NCBI GenBank assembly: GCA_001771065.1
Contig: MESQ01000054.1
Location: 42,496-79,542 of the forward strand
Origin: Burkholderiales bacterium RIFOXYD12_FULL_59_19
GTDB taxonomy: Bacteria > Pseudomonadota > Gammaproteobacteria > Burkholderiales > Burkholderiaceae_C
DNA length: 37,047 nt
Reading direction: 5' to 3'
Shown: one piece after another, positions 1 through 8,348 of the stretch
How the letters are laid out: the number at the start of each line of letters is the position of its first letter
Position numbering within the stretch: position 1 is the first letter of the stretch
Notes under the pieces: model-generated
Database searches by the model: none
Told to the model about the DNA's origin: nothing
Seen by the model: only the letters and a program-made list of their open reading frames with translations
Made by a program: the position numbers and the translations under genes

Positions 1-429
1 CACGTCATCGAGCAGCAGTTGGGCTGCTCGATTCGCGAGTTTTTTGAGCGCGAAGGTGAGGCCAGGTTTCGGGACATTGAAGCCTCGGTGATTGATGCGT
101 TAACACAAGGACAAGAGGGTGTTTTGTCGACCGGCGGCGGCGTGGTGTTGCGCCCCGAGAACCGCAACAACTTGCGCGACCGGACCCAGGTTGTTTATCT
201 GAATTCGTCGCCAGACGAGTTGTTTCGCCGCTTGCGGCATGACAAAAATCGCCCGCTGCTGCAAGTCGCCGATCCGTTGCAGCGTTTGCGTGACCTGTAT
301 GCCCAGCGCCATCCGCTGTACCGTGAAACGGCCCACTTCTCAGTGGATACCGGCCGTCCGTCGGTGGCAGCCCTGGTCAACATGATTGTCATGCAACTTG
401 ATCATGCCGGTGTCTTGAGCAGTCGTTGA
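1..429 (+). CDS. aroK: Shikimate kinase, 3' part (5' end outside window)
   Basis: Shikimate kinase phosphorylates shikimate at the 3-hydroxyl with ATP, in the chorismate pathway in the cytoplasm. The frame is open from base 1, so the N-terminus with the Walker A loop lies outside the window. Visible are the substrate-binding segment (FFEREGEARFRDIE, with the E/R residues of the shikimate pocket), the STGGGVVL loop, and the lid region RLRHDKNRPLLQ with the conserved RPLL. About 142 residues remain of a usual 170-190. AroB normally follows directly in proteobacteria, but here a minus-strand pilin operon intervenes and ends convergently 35 bp after the aroK stop. The family call is secure. Confidence 0.95.
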   Translation, partial: HVIEQQLGCSIREFFEREGEARFRDIEASVIDALTQGQEGVLSTGGGVVLRPENRNNLRDRTQVVYLNSSPDELFRRLRHDKNRPLLQVADPLQRLRDLYAQRHPLYRETAHFSVDTGRPSVAALVNMIVMQLDHAGVLSSR

Positions 430-464
430 AGCGGCGTCATGGGCCAACACAACGCGCTGAACCA

Positions 465-1040
465 TCAGCAATCACCCGCGGCCCCGGTTTGCAGCCTGGC
501 ACGACCGGTGGCGCTCAAAATGATTTTTTTGATGTCCGGCACCGAGGCGGGATCAAGGCACAGTGTCAAGGTGCCTGCCTGAAACGCGCCCGAGACCATT
601 TTTGCTGACCCCGAGGCACTGTAAGACACATAGTTGGCGACCTGGGTGTTGCCTGTCAGGTGCAAACCCTGCGCGACGGCGCCTTGTGTCAGGATCAGGT
701 CTTCACCGGTGTTGATGGCGGCATTGTTGTTGCTGTCATGAAAAACAATCCAGCCTTGCTCCCAGCCACCACTGGTGACGCAGGCCGTGCCGTCTGTCGA
801 CTTGCATAGCACCACGCGGGCATTACGTTTGATGGCCTCATTGCGCGCCAGATGCAGGCTGGCTAAAAAGGTCGTTCCCATCGATCTGACCTTTTGGGTG
901 TTGAGCATACCGGTCATGGCGGGTACCGCCAAAGACATCAAAATCGCGCCAAGCGTCATCACTGTCAGCAGTTCGACCATGGAATAGCCGAATTGCTGAC
1001 ATCTGTTTACCTCCCTGAAAGGCCCACTTTGAGTGCGCAT
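465..1040 (-). CDS. GspH/FimT-family minor pseudopilin (second copy, last gene of the pilin operon)
   Basis: Minor type IV pilin-like protein, about 191 residues. It has a type III prepilin signal: the PilD cleavage glycine before YSMVELLTV (Glu at +5), then a hydrophobic helix, then a FimT-like body with the usual RNEAIKRNARVVLC segment and paired cysteines. Such proteins help prime pilus assembly in the inner membrane. The start is doubtful. ATG at 1040 is in frame but has no Shine-Dalgarno. A strong GGGAGGT sits just upstream of an ATG at 1002 that is in a different frame from the pilin. The true N-terminus may therefore be affected by a single-base indel. It is the distal gene of the operon, 62 bp after the pilE-like gene. 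Confidence 0.85.
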   Translation of the reverse strand: MRTQSGPFREVNRCQQFGYSMVELLTVMTLGAILMSLAVPAMTGMLNTQKVRSMGTTFLASLHLARNEAIKRNARVVLCKSTDGTACVTSGGWEQGWIVFHDSNNNAAINTGEDLILTQGAVAQGLHLTGNTQVANYVSYSASGSAKMVSGAFQAGTLTLCLDPASVPDIKKIILSATGRARLQTGAAGDC

Positions 1041-1102
1041 GATGTGTCGTTATCATGCGCCCCCCTGCGATTGCTGTCAATATTTGAGGCGAAAATTTCA
1101 CT

Positions 1103-1522
1103 TCACCAGGAGACGGTGCCCCACAAACGCTGTCCACTTTCACTTACCGAGATGTTGCCATCACCCTCTTGCGAGCCACCCGTGACGGGCGTGGCGGTCA
1201 GCACAAAGGTTTGCGCCGGTGCCGTGATGTCCAGAGTCAGGTTGTAGCGGCTGTCTTTGGTCTTGCCACTGGTGCGGCCCAGCCCGCCGGCCGATGTGGC
1301 GTTGTAGGCATCCGTCACACTGAAGGCATAACTGTTGGAATTCAGGAATATCTTTTCCTGCAAACTGGCCAACTCCAATAACTCGGTCTGCGCTTCTACA
1401 CGGGCTGCCCGGACCACGTGATTGCGGTAATTGGGCAGGGCCACCGCAGCCAGAATGCCGACAATGGCCACCACCACCATGAGTTCGACCAGGGTAAAAC
1501 CTTTTTGCCTGAAAAATCTCAC
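1103..1522 (-). CDS. pilE: Type IV pilin-like protein, PilE family (minor pilin)
   Basis: A 139-residue prepilin with a short leader (MRFFRQKG), PilD cleavage at G|FTLVELMVVVAIVGIL, Glu at +5 and the long N-terminal helix ending ALPNYRNHV. The C-terminal part is small and lacks an obvious cysteine pair. The start is GTG at 1522, preceded by AGAGGTG at good spacing. It sits directly after pilY1, as do PilE-type minor pilins in other beta- and gammaproteobacterial fimU-pilVWXY1E operons. By position and length it is more likely a minor pilin than the major subunit. The symbol is used in the sense of the minor-pilin operon. Confidence 0.88.
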   Translation of the reverse strand: MRFFRQKGFTLVELMVVVAIVGILAAVALPNYRNHVVRAARVEAQTELLELASLQEKIFLNSNSYAFSVTDAYNATSAGGLGRTSGKTKDSRYNLTLDITAPAQTFVLTATPVTGGSQEGDGNISVSESGQRLWGTVSW

Positions 1523-1575
1523 AAGTTCACCTCTTTGGTTTAAACATGACCTAAGTCACCGGATCGTACAGCGGT

Positions 1576-4500
1576 CTATGGTGCCACAAGTTCACGCCAG
1601 GAAATCCGGCCATTTTTGGCCGCCTGACTACCACGTTCGTCGCCTCCCGTGGTGAGGGAGCCGTCGGTATTGGCAATGGTTTGCTCGGTCCTTACGCCCA
1701 AGGCATCCACTGTGACGATGCTGACCGAGCCGTCTGCATTGGCGGTACGGGTGATGGTGGCCTGCGAGCCGTCTGAGTAGGTGATCACGGTGGTGGTCAC
1801 GTTGCCCACGGCGGTGGTGGTCACATCGGTAATGGTGCCACCACCGCCGCCACCACCACCCGCGCTCAGGTCACCCAGCTTGGGGTCGGTGGAACCAGGG
1901 GCTTTTGCGCTCTGGTTGCTGGTGCCTTCATCGGTTGCCGGCACTTTGGTCCATGCTGAATTTGAATAACACAGGTTGTTCGGGTGGTGCCAGTAGGTTG
2001 CGTACTCGGCCAATACATAGTTGCTGAACTCTGCCGATTTGACGCGCCAGCCGTACTCGGGTCGCCCCGCCACGTTGAGCTCAATGGCCGAATTGGGCGT
2101 GGTGTCCCGGATAAGCTGAATCACCAGGGCGCCGTTATGCCGTGCTCCCGTCGCAGTGGTGGGGGTGGTCGAACTGGACCAGCCCGCAGTGCCCTTGCCC
2201 GTTGCGGTGATGGTGCTGGGCGGATTGACCGGCTGGTACATATTGCCGTCGTTGGACCCCGCAGCCGCCCAAACGCAACTGTATTTGGTGGGGTGTAAGC
2301 CGACCCGCACATCGCCGTTGCCCCACCAGTCTTTAGGCGTCAAGGCGTCTAATGGCATGTTGAAAGCCAGACTGCCGATGGGTTTGGGCAGCGCCAACTT
2401 GGCAGCCGGGTCAGTGACAGCCCCGGGCCAGACGGCATTGGGGTCGCGCCGGTAGGTCTGCTGTGTGGCCAGGTCCAGTGTGCTTGCGGTCTGGTAGTCA
2501 TGCAAGGACACGTAACCAAAATTGACGTTATAGAGGTAAGTTGGGTCACCGATGTGCAGATTGACGGCCGGATTCAGGTACTGGTTGTGGACCAACACCT
2601 TGAAGTTTTGGTTGAGTGAGGGGATAGACCTATACAGATCCAGTGTGCTGCTGCTGGGGTTGAGCATGTTGAGCCCGGTGACATCGTACACATCATCGTA
2701 CTGGTGAAAATGTTTGTCGTAGCTGCAGCCGCTGGTGCAACTGTCGCCCGCACTTCCTGCGTCTGTGCCGGTATTGGTGAAGGCCGTGGTGCTGATTGCC
2801 GGTGCAAAATTGGTCCAGCCACTGGCGGGGCTGGATGGCGTACCGTCCTGCGGGCCGGTATTGGTTGAGGTTGAGATGTCGCTATCAACCGTGAACCCGC
2901 CACTGCACGCTGAGGCCCCTGCCGGGGGGGTGATGGTGCAGGTGAGTTTGCTGGTTCTGCCGCTGGATTTTGTTTTGCTGCAGGTGGTGGTGTAGCCATT
3001 GGTGGCACCAATCATCTCATCGTAGAGATCGTCAAGTCGCTTGTATTTTCGACTGTCATCTTTTGAATTGAATCTTTTGAGTGTGTAGGTGCCACCACAC
3101 TGGATTGAAACATTTCTATCCTGGTCCACATCGGTGATGACGAGTATGCCAGCAGTGGTTGACGCCGCTACTGCTGGCACCTGCGGCAATTGTTCGGTGC
3201 CCGCTCCCACGCTGATTGATTTGCCGTTGAATTGGGCACCGACAGGTGCCTTGATGGTGATGGTGTTGCCAGATACTGTGGCGGTAAAGCCATTGGTGAC
3301 TTTGCTGTCGATGGTGCCGGTGTTATTGCTTGTGGCTAGGCCATTGGGCAGGTCCACTTGCGTCAGCGCAGGCACAATGGTGACACCATCCACCGTAATA
3401 TCACCCAAAGTAGCCGGGACACCACTGATCTGGCCTGTGGTGCCAACGGTGATGGTGGCGGTAGCCTGCGTACCGCCGGAGGGGGGTGCATAGAAATAAT
3501 CGATGTCAAAGTGCCCCCCGGTCACACCCTGGGTGATGCCCAAGTCCACCGGTGGAATGCTCACGTCCGGATTTTGGTTGAACAAGGTGTTGTTCAGGGT
3601 ACTGAGTTGCACCAGAATGGGCTGTGACATGACCCCGATACCAATCAGCTTGCCTACCGGAATACCGTCTGTGGTCAGGACGGGCGCCGGGGGACTGGCG
3701 CTGTCTTTGACGCGGTCATCGTCGGTGAGTACATGGTTGTTGCTGAGGTCCAGGAACGGTGAATTTCTGGAGCCACCGCTGAGGTAATCCAGCTCCATCA
3801 ACCAGTTTTCACCATTGACGGTGGACGACTGGATGGCGGTGGCAACGGTCGGGTTGTAGGCATTAAAGTAAAAACGGCCATTTTCAACAAAACTGCCATC
3901 CCCCACCACCTTTTCCCCAGCGGGCAGGGCCACGCGCCAGCCTTTGTGGTGGGTGGCGCCCGAGGTCCAGTCGGGCTGATTGGCGGTTATGGTGCGCACG
4001 CGGGCGGCGCAAGGGGTGGGGACTGCGGTGGTACCCGAGGTGTAGCAACGTTCGGTGAGTGTTTGTGTCAACAACACCGCGTTGGCGACGGGTGCACCGT
4101 CCCAAATGCCATAGGCCGCAAAAGTGGCCCCGTCGGCCAGGTCAGCGTCTGCCAGCATGGCACCGGTGGCAAAGTTAACCATGTAACCGCCATTGGGGTG
4201 GCGTGCCACGCCTGGCGTCATGGTAATGGGCTGGGCTGGGCTGGTGGTCAGTAACACGGTGGCGGTGGGTGTGGACGGTGTCAGGTCAAACTTCCACATG
4301 GTGCCATTCAAATCACCGGCATACACCGTGTCAACGTGACCATCATTGTCGCTGTCCACGGCCACGGTGCTGGACAATCCGTTGGGGCTGCCGGCGGTAC
4401 CGCCCGTGCCCGCCCGGATGGCTGAAATCAAGGCGCCGGTATTGGCGTTGATCACGTACAGGTAGGCCTGGTAGTCGCCGCCATTGTTGTAGCCGTTGCC

Positions 4501-5475
4501 AACAATCACCGCGTCCACCCCGCCCACCTGGGCAATGCTTGGGTAGGCATAGGTGTAGCCCAGGTTGGCATAGGCGGTGTTGGCCGCGTTGTTGATTGTG
4601 CTGGGGGTAATTTCCCACAGCGTGTTGGTGGCAGCGGCGGCTTCCGTGGCTGGTGCCAGCTTTGCGCTGCCAGTGATGTCGAGCGCATACAGGCCTTTGC
4701 CGCCACCGGCCAGTCCACCCACCAGAATCCGTTTGGTGCCGTCAAGAATGGTAGCCACATTCACCGACCCGTCAACGTAATAGTCGTGCGGAAAAAGTGT
4801 ACCGGATGCTGGATTGACCGCCAAGGCTTTTATCCGGGAGGTCACCATGGAAGGCACGTAAGCCCAGCGTTCGGCGCCGGTGACGGCATTCAAGGCGTGC
4901 AACATCCCGTCGTTGGCGCCAACAAAAACGGTAGGGTTGGTGCTGTCGACCACGTAGAAGGGGCGAGAATGAATAATGTCGCCCAAAGCAGACGCGCGCT
5001 GGCGCAGCGTGCCGCCAAATTGCACTTCTGACGTGCGCACGCCGCGCAAATAATTAAGCACAGTCTCCGACATGCCATAGCCTGTGAGCGTGGTGGACAA
5101 ACTGCTCCAGGTGAAGGGCACGCCGATACCAGCACCATTCATGGTCACAATGCGCCGGTCAGCGCCTTGAAGTTCAATTTGATACGCCGCGCCGCCGTTC
5201 CAGGGTTGTGTGGCCGTGCTGATGTCGCCGGCGCTGTTGACCGCATAAGCAATCAGGTTGCCGCCCCAGTATTCGCGCTCGTACTGGCCTCGAAACAGCG
5301 TTTCCTGGCCCGAGGTCAGGTTGTAATTGGTGAGCTCATCCTGCGCCACATAACCCACAGGCGCATTGGCCGGGGTGAAGGCAGGGATGGCCAGCGCCAG
5401 CTTGAAAGCAAGCGCCCACAGGCACAGCAAAACAAAAGTGACAAGCCAGATGGGTTTGATGGAAAGTTTAAACAT
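1576..5475 (-). CDS. pilY1: PilY1-family pilus tip/adhesin protein with N-terminal beta-propeller
   Basis: PilY1 proteins are exported pilus-associated proteins needed for type IV pilus biogenesis and adhesion. I chose ATG 5475 (1299 residues) because GAGGTGATC precedes it and it begins a signal-peptide-like segment (MFKLSIKPIW, then a hydrophobic stretch to about residue 30). An upstream in-frame start at 5529 would overlap pilX. The conserved PilY1 propeller begins early: ALGDIIHSRP near residue 164, FVGANDGMLHALNA near 184-197, and the EF-hand-like calcium loop DSDNDGHVD at 374-382. The usual N-terminal von Willebrand A half is missing. Instead a C-terminal half of about 700 residues follows, with an eight-glycine linker near the end. 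It lies 19 bp after pilX. Confidence 0.93.
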   Translation of the reverse strand: MFKLSIKPIWLVTFVLLCLWALAFKLALAIPAFTPANAPVGYVAQDELTNYNLTSGQETLFRGQYEREYWGGNLIAYAVNSAGDISTATQPWNGGAAYQIELQGADRRIVTMNGAGIGVPFTWSSLSTTLTGYGMSETVLNYLRGVRTSEVQFGGTLRQRASALGDIIHSRPFYVVDSTNPTVFVGANDGMLHALNAVTGAERWAYVPSMVTSRIKALAVNPASGTLFPHDYYVDGSVNVATILDGTKRILVGGLAGGGKGLYALDITGSAKLAPATEAAAATNTLWEITPSTINNAANTAYANLGYTYAYPSIAQVGGVDAVIVGNGYNNGGDYQAYLYVINANTGALISAIRAGTGGTAGSPNGLSSTVAVDSDNDGHVDTVYAGDLNGTMWKFDLTPSTPTATVLLTTSPAQPITMTPGVARHPNGGYMVNFATGAMLADADLADGATFAAYGIWDGAPVANAVLLTQTLTERCYTSGTTAVPTPCAARVRTITANQPDWTSGATHHKGWRVALPAGEKVVGDGSFVENGRFYFNAYNPTVATAIQSSTVNGENWLMELDYLSGGSRNSPFLDLSNNHVLTDDDRVKDSASPPAPVLTTDGIPVGKLIGIGVMSQPILVQLSTLNNTLFNQNPDVSIPPVDLGITQGVTGGHFDIDYFYAPPSGGTQATATITVGTTGQISGVPATLGDITVDGVTIVPALTQVDLPNGLATSNNTGTIDSKVTNGFTATVSGNTITIKAPVGAQFNGKSISVGAGTEQLPQVPAVAASTTAGILVITDVDQDRNVSIQCGGTYTLKRFNSKDDSRKYKRLDDLYDEMIGATNGYTTTCSKTKSSGRTSKLTCTITPPAGASACSGGFTVDSDISTSTNTGPQDGTPSSPASGWTNFAPAISTTAFTNTGTDAGSAGDSCTSGCSYDKHFHQYDDVYDVTGLNMLNPSSSTLDLYRSIPSLNQNFKVLVHNQYLNPAVNLHIGDPTYLYNVNFGYVSLHDYQTASTLDLATQQTYRRDPNAVWPGAVTDPAAKLALPKPIGSLAFNMPLDALTPKDWWGNGDVRVGLHPTKYSCVWAAAGSNDGNMYQPVNPPSTITATGKGTAGWSSSTTPTTATGARHNGALVIQLIRDTTPNSAIELNVAGRPEYGWRVKSAEFSNYVLAEYATYWHHPNNLCYSNSAWTKVPATDEGTSNQSAKAPGSTDPKLGDLSAGGGGGGGGTITDVTTTAVGNVTTTVITYSDGSQATITRTANADGSVSIVTVDALGVRTEQTIANTDGSLTTGGDERGSQAAKNGRISWRELVAP

Positions 5476-5494
5476 GGTGATCACCTCGACGCGC

Positions 5495-6037
5495 TTAACA
5501 GCTAAAGACACTGAAATAGGACTGGACAAATTTGACAGCCCCCCGAACGCTCGTGCCGCGCCCGGTAATCAGAAAGGTATTGACCTTGTTACAGACACTC
5601 ATGCCCTGGCGACCAACCGCTGCGCTGGAGCCTTGCAACAGGTTGTTGGTCGACATCATTTGAATCACATAACGTTGGCTGCCGCCATTGGCTGACAGTG
5701 AGTTGCTGTCGCTCCAGGTCGCCGTCAAGGGGGTGGCAATGACGGCGGCGCTTGATACCAGCGGATACAACTGGGGGGTGGCTTGTGCGCTGTAGGTGCT
5801 AAAACCCGCGTGTGCAGCGTTGGTGAGCAACCAGTTTTCGGCGGTGACCACGGCGGCCTCGGCATTGTTCATGGCCGCACTTTCAAACTGCAGATTGCCT
5901 GCCAGCTTGTATTGTGTGTTGGAGGTGCTGACAGCCGTGACGCCGATCATCATGATCAGCACCAGAATCAGCATGGCAATGACCAGCGTGGCGCCCTGTT
6001 GCCGGGCGGGTGAATGAAAACCTGGGTGACGTTGCAT
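5495..6037 (-). CDS. pilX: Type IV pilus assembly protein PilX
   Basis: A 180-residue protein with the PilX N-terminal pattern: a basic leader, RQQGATLVIAML and a strongly hydrophobic helix, followed by the AAMNNAEAAVVTAENWLL segment. Position +5 after the cleavage glycine is not glutamate, which is usual for PilX/GspK-type tip pseudopilins. GAGGCGATC precedes the start. It belongs to the pilVWXY1 minor-pilin complex that initiates pilus assembly and carries PilY1. It is immediately upstream of pilY1 and just downstream of pilW (12 bp). Confidence 0.92.
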   Translation of the reverse strand: MQRHPGFHSPARQQGATLVIAMLILVLIMMIGVTAVSTSNTQYKLAGNLQFESAAMNNAEAAVVTAENWLLTNAAHAGFSTYSAQATPQLYPLVSSAAVIATPLTATWSDSNSLSANGGSQRYVIQMMSTNNLLQGSSAAVGRQGMSVCNKVNTFLITGRGTSVRGAVKFVQSYFSVFSC

Positions 6038-6049
6038 GGTGTGATCGCC

Positions 6050-7057
6050 TCAGTTACGCAGTTGCACGACAGTGGTGAAAAGCTGGCGCCGAAAACCGTC
6101 GGGTGCCGCGCTGAAGTCATAGACCTGGTCGCCCATGGCATAGATGTTGGTATTGGCGTAAGACGGCTCTGCGGTTTCGTTGCGCGCCAATAACCAGATA
6201 CGCACCGAATTCACGCTGTCCCACTGGGAACTGGCTGTGGTGGTGGATGATCCGGTCAAGGTGTCAAAAAACTGGGTGGTCGGTTGCACGCCCGGGATCA
6301 CTTCACCATATTGAATCTGCATGTGTTCAATGCCGCTGGCGACCAGTTCACGGTCCATGGAACCATCGCTTTGCAGTGCCACCCGGTACAGCGCGGGGAT
6401 CAGTGGGTCTTCGGTTGCCGACACGGTGAACGGGCTGATGTAGTACACATAGGTTTCCACAGCAAAGGTTGCCAAGGGTGTGGGCGAATCAGGAAAAGCA
6501 GGTGCCGTGACCGGTGACGCGGTGCTGCGGAAAATTTGGCCCACCGAGTAGCTCGAATGGAAATACACGGTGTTGGTCTGGAGCGTGGTGGCCGGTATGG
6601 CGGCCAGGCGCCGCACCACAAGCACGTCGTTGCCATCCGAAAAACTGGTATCGGGGATACAAGAGGCCGAGAACGGATTGCTGTTGTTGGCGCCCCAGAT
6701 GCCCTGGCGGATATTGCTCACGAAAGACCCAGCCGTGGCACCTGTTTCCAGACATTCGTTGGTCAAAGCCCCCAACGCGCCGGGTGTCATCGGGTCGGCC
6801 CAGGTGTAGCCCCGAAAACCCGCTTGGCGCAGCTCCTGCTTCATGGTGTTGAGCGCGTAGCGGCCATTGGTCATCAGTTCGGAGGACCGATCATTGGTGC
6901 GGGAGTTGCTTGAGTTGGCGGCCAATACACCGACTAAACCGGCCAAAATGCCCAAGCCGATGGTGATGGAAATCATCATCTCGATCAGGGTAAAACCGGC
7001 CTGCTTGCCTGGCTGCAAGGGTGCCCATCTGGCGAAGGTTGATTTGGAGGATGGCAT
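6050..7057 (-). CDS. pilW: Type IV pilus minor pilin PilW
   Basis: A 335-residue PilW-family protein. Prepilin cleavage is at G|FTLIEMMISITIGLGIL, and the conserved PilW features RTNDRSSELMTNGRYALNTMKQ and ELRQAGFRGY follow. The open frame extends upstream to 7399, but that extension overlaps pilV and is proline-rich out-of-frame sequence. ATG at 7057 lies 4 bp after the pilV stop and gives the expected short leader. PilW works with PilV and PilX at the inner membrane to prime pilus assembly and present PilY1. Confidence 0.92.
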   Translation of the reverse strand: MPSSKSTFARWAPLQPGKQAGFTLIEMMISITIGLGILAGLVGVLAANSSNSRTNDRSSELMTNGRYALNTMKQELRQAGFRGYTWADPMTPGALGALTNECLETGATAGSFVSNIRQGIWGANNSNPFSASCIPDTSFSDGNDVLVVRRLAAIPATTLQTNTVYFHSSYSVGQIFRSTASPVTAPAFPDSPTPLATFAVETYVYYISPFTVSATEDPLIPALYRVALQSDGSMDRELVASGIEHMQIQYGEVIPGVQPTTQFFDTLTGSSTTTASSQWDSVNSVRIWLLARNETAEPSYANTNIYAMGDQVYDFSAAPDGFRRQLFTTVVQLRN

Positions 7058-7061
7058 GGTT

Positions 7062-7637
7062 TTAGTTGTTCGAGAGGGTGCGGGTGGCGGTGTAGGAAAA
7101 CTTTTCACCGGTGCCTGCGGCATTGCTGCCAAATTGGGAGTTGGCATCGCCTGCCGCCATGGTGGTGTCGGTGCGCCGGTCAACCCAACTGGCGGTGATG
7201 GTGTAGGTGCTGGGATCGCCAGCCACTGTTTGTACGACCGACCAGGAGCTTTGCGGCAAAGCGGCTGCCAGGGCATGTTGCCACTGTGACAAGTCATAGG
7301 TGGCCAGGGCGGTGTCAATACAGGGTGCCGTTGCACAGGCGGTACTGGGCGCGTTGGATGCGGCCAAAAAATCAATCCCCGTGATGTTCGCCACCACATA
7401 GGCGCCGACCACGGCCCCGGACTTGTTGGCCTCCATGCGCTCCACCAGATCAGCTACCAGAAAAACGGCCTGGGTGCGAAACTGCCCGCCCTGGGTCAGT
7501 CGCATGGCATAGGCTTGTAACCCGGCCGTACCCAGTAGCGCCAGGGAGATGATCATCAGCGTGACCAGCACCTCGATCATTGAAAAACCGCGTGCAACAG
7601 GACGCGCGCGGGGGCAGTTCAAGTTTGAGAAAACCAT
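7062..7637 (-). CDS. pilV: Type IV pilus minor pilin PilV
   Basis: A 191-residue protein of the PilV family. The leader ends at RG|FSMIEVLVTLMIISLALLG, and the diagnostic PilV segment follows (AGLQAYAMRLTQ, then VADLVERMEANK). AGGAACGAAG lies just upstream of ATG 7637, a reasonable ribosome-binding site. It sits 8 bp after fimT and 4 bp before pilW, so it is transcribed as part of the fimT-pilVWXY1E unit. Confidence 0.92.
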   Translation of the reverse strand: MVFSNLNCPRARPVARGFSMIEVLVTLMIISLALLGTAGLQAYAMRLTQGGQFRTQAVFLVADLVERMEANKSGAVVGAYVVANITGIDFLAASNAPSTACATAPCIDTALATYDLSQWQHALAAALPQSSWSVVQTVAGDPSTYTITASWVDRRTDTTMAAGDANSQFGSNAAGTGEKFSYTATRTLSNN

Positions 7638-7645
7638 CTTCGTTC

Positions 7646-8212
7646 CTAGGACTTTGAAATATTGCCGGTGGGTGCCACCGTGATCACGCGGGAAACAGCA
7701 CCCGACCAGGTGCCTGCCAGTGTGAATGTGACCGCTGTGCTCCCGGTGGCACCCTGTGAACTGTTGGCGTTAAACCGAAGTGGGGTCGCGGGGCCTGTCA
7801 AGGTCAAAACGGCATCCAGCGCGGGTCGGACAATGATGGGGTTTGGCAGTGCGGCGGTGGCGGTGTCACAGGCGCCATCGGCATCGGCATCCAGGCACAC
7901 CAGCCAACCGGCTTGCCAATCGGTGCCACTCACGCAGGCATCGCCAGCGGCATTACGCACACAGACCAGCAGTCGGACGTTACGTTTGATGGCTTCCCCA
8001 CGCGCTTGGGTCAGGTCGCTGACCAGCAAACTGTGGGCCGACTTTTGACGAAAGTCGTTCAGCGTATCCCGCAGCGAAGGCACCGCAATGGCGGCCAAAA
8101 TAGCACCGATAGACACCACGACCATTAATTCGATCAGGGTGAATCCGTACTGCCTGCGTCGCGACGGGGGCGAATGGGCTGATAAAGAAGGGAGAAAATC
8201 ACGCAATTTCAT
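7646..8212 (-). CDS. fimT: GspH/FimT-family minor pseudopilin, first gene of the pilin operon
   Basis: A 188-residue FimT/FimU-type pseudopilin with a long basic leader (about 23 residues), cleavage at G|FTLIELMVVVSIGAIL, and a GspH body with LTQARGEAIKRNVRLLVC. It is the promoter-proximal gene of the seven-gene minus-strand operon and is divergent from aroB. Their starts are 136 bp apart, so both promoters must lie in that gap. It is paralogous to the FimT-like protein at the operon's far end. It could equally be called fimU. Confidence 0.88.
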   Translation of the reverse strand: MKLRDFLPSLSAHSPPSRRRQYGFTLIELMVVVSIGAILAAIAVPSLRDTLNDFRQKSAHSLLVSDLTQARGEAIKRNVRLLVCVRNAAGDACVSGTDWQAGWLVCLDADADGACDTATAALPNPIIVRPALDAVLTLTGPATPLRFNANSSQGATGSTAVTFTLAGTWSGAVSRVITVAPTGNISKS

Positions 8213-8348
8213 GGGCGCAGCTTAAATCAAACCCGTCAAGCCGGGGGGTGTCAGCCGACGAGTGCACATGTTTAGCCGCCAGGCGGTCGCTTTAGCCAGG
8301 CCGCCATGGCGCGATGGGTCAACCGCCCAGTTCGCTAAACTCAGGGCC

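Noticed and set aside
1843..1866. GGT/GGC tract as a phase-variable microsatellite in pilY1
   Set aside because: It encodes an octaglycine linker with mixed codons; a trinucleotide tract would not shift the frame, so on/off phase variation is not supported.
7058..7399. Upstream extension of the PilW frame
   Set aside because: It overlaps pilV completely, is proline-rich, and the normal prepilin leader begins at 7057.
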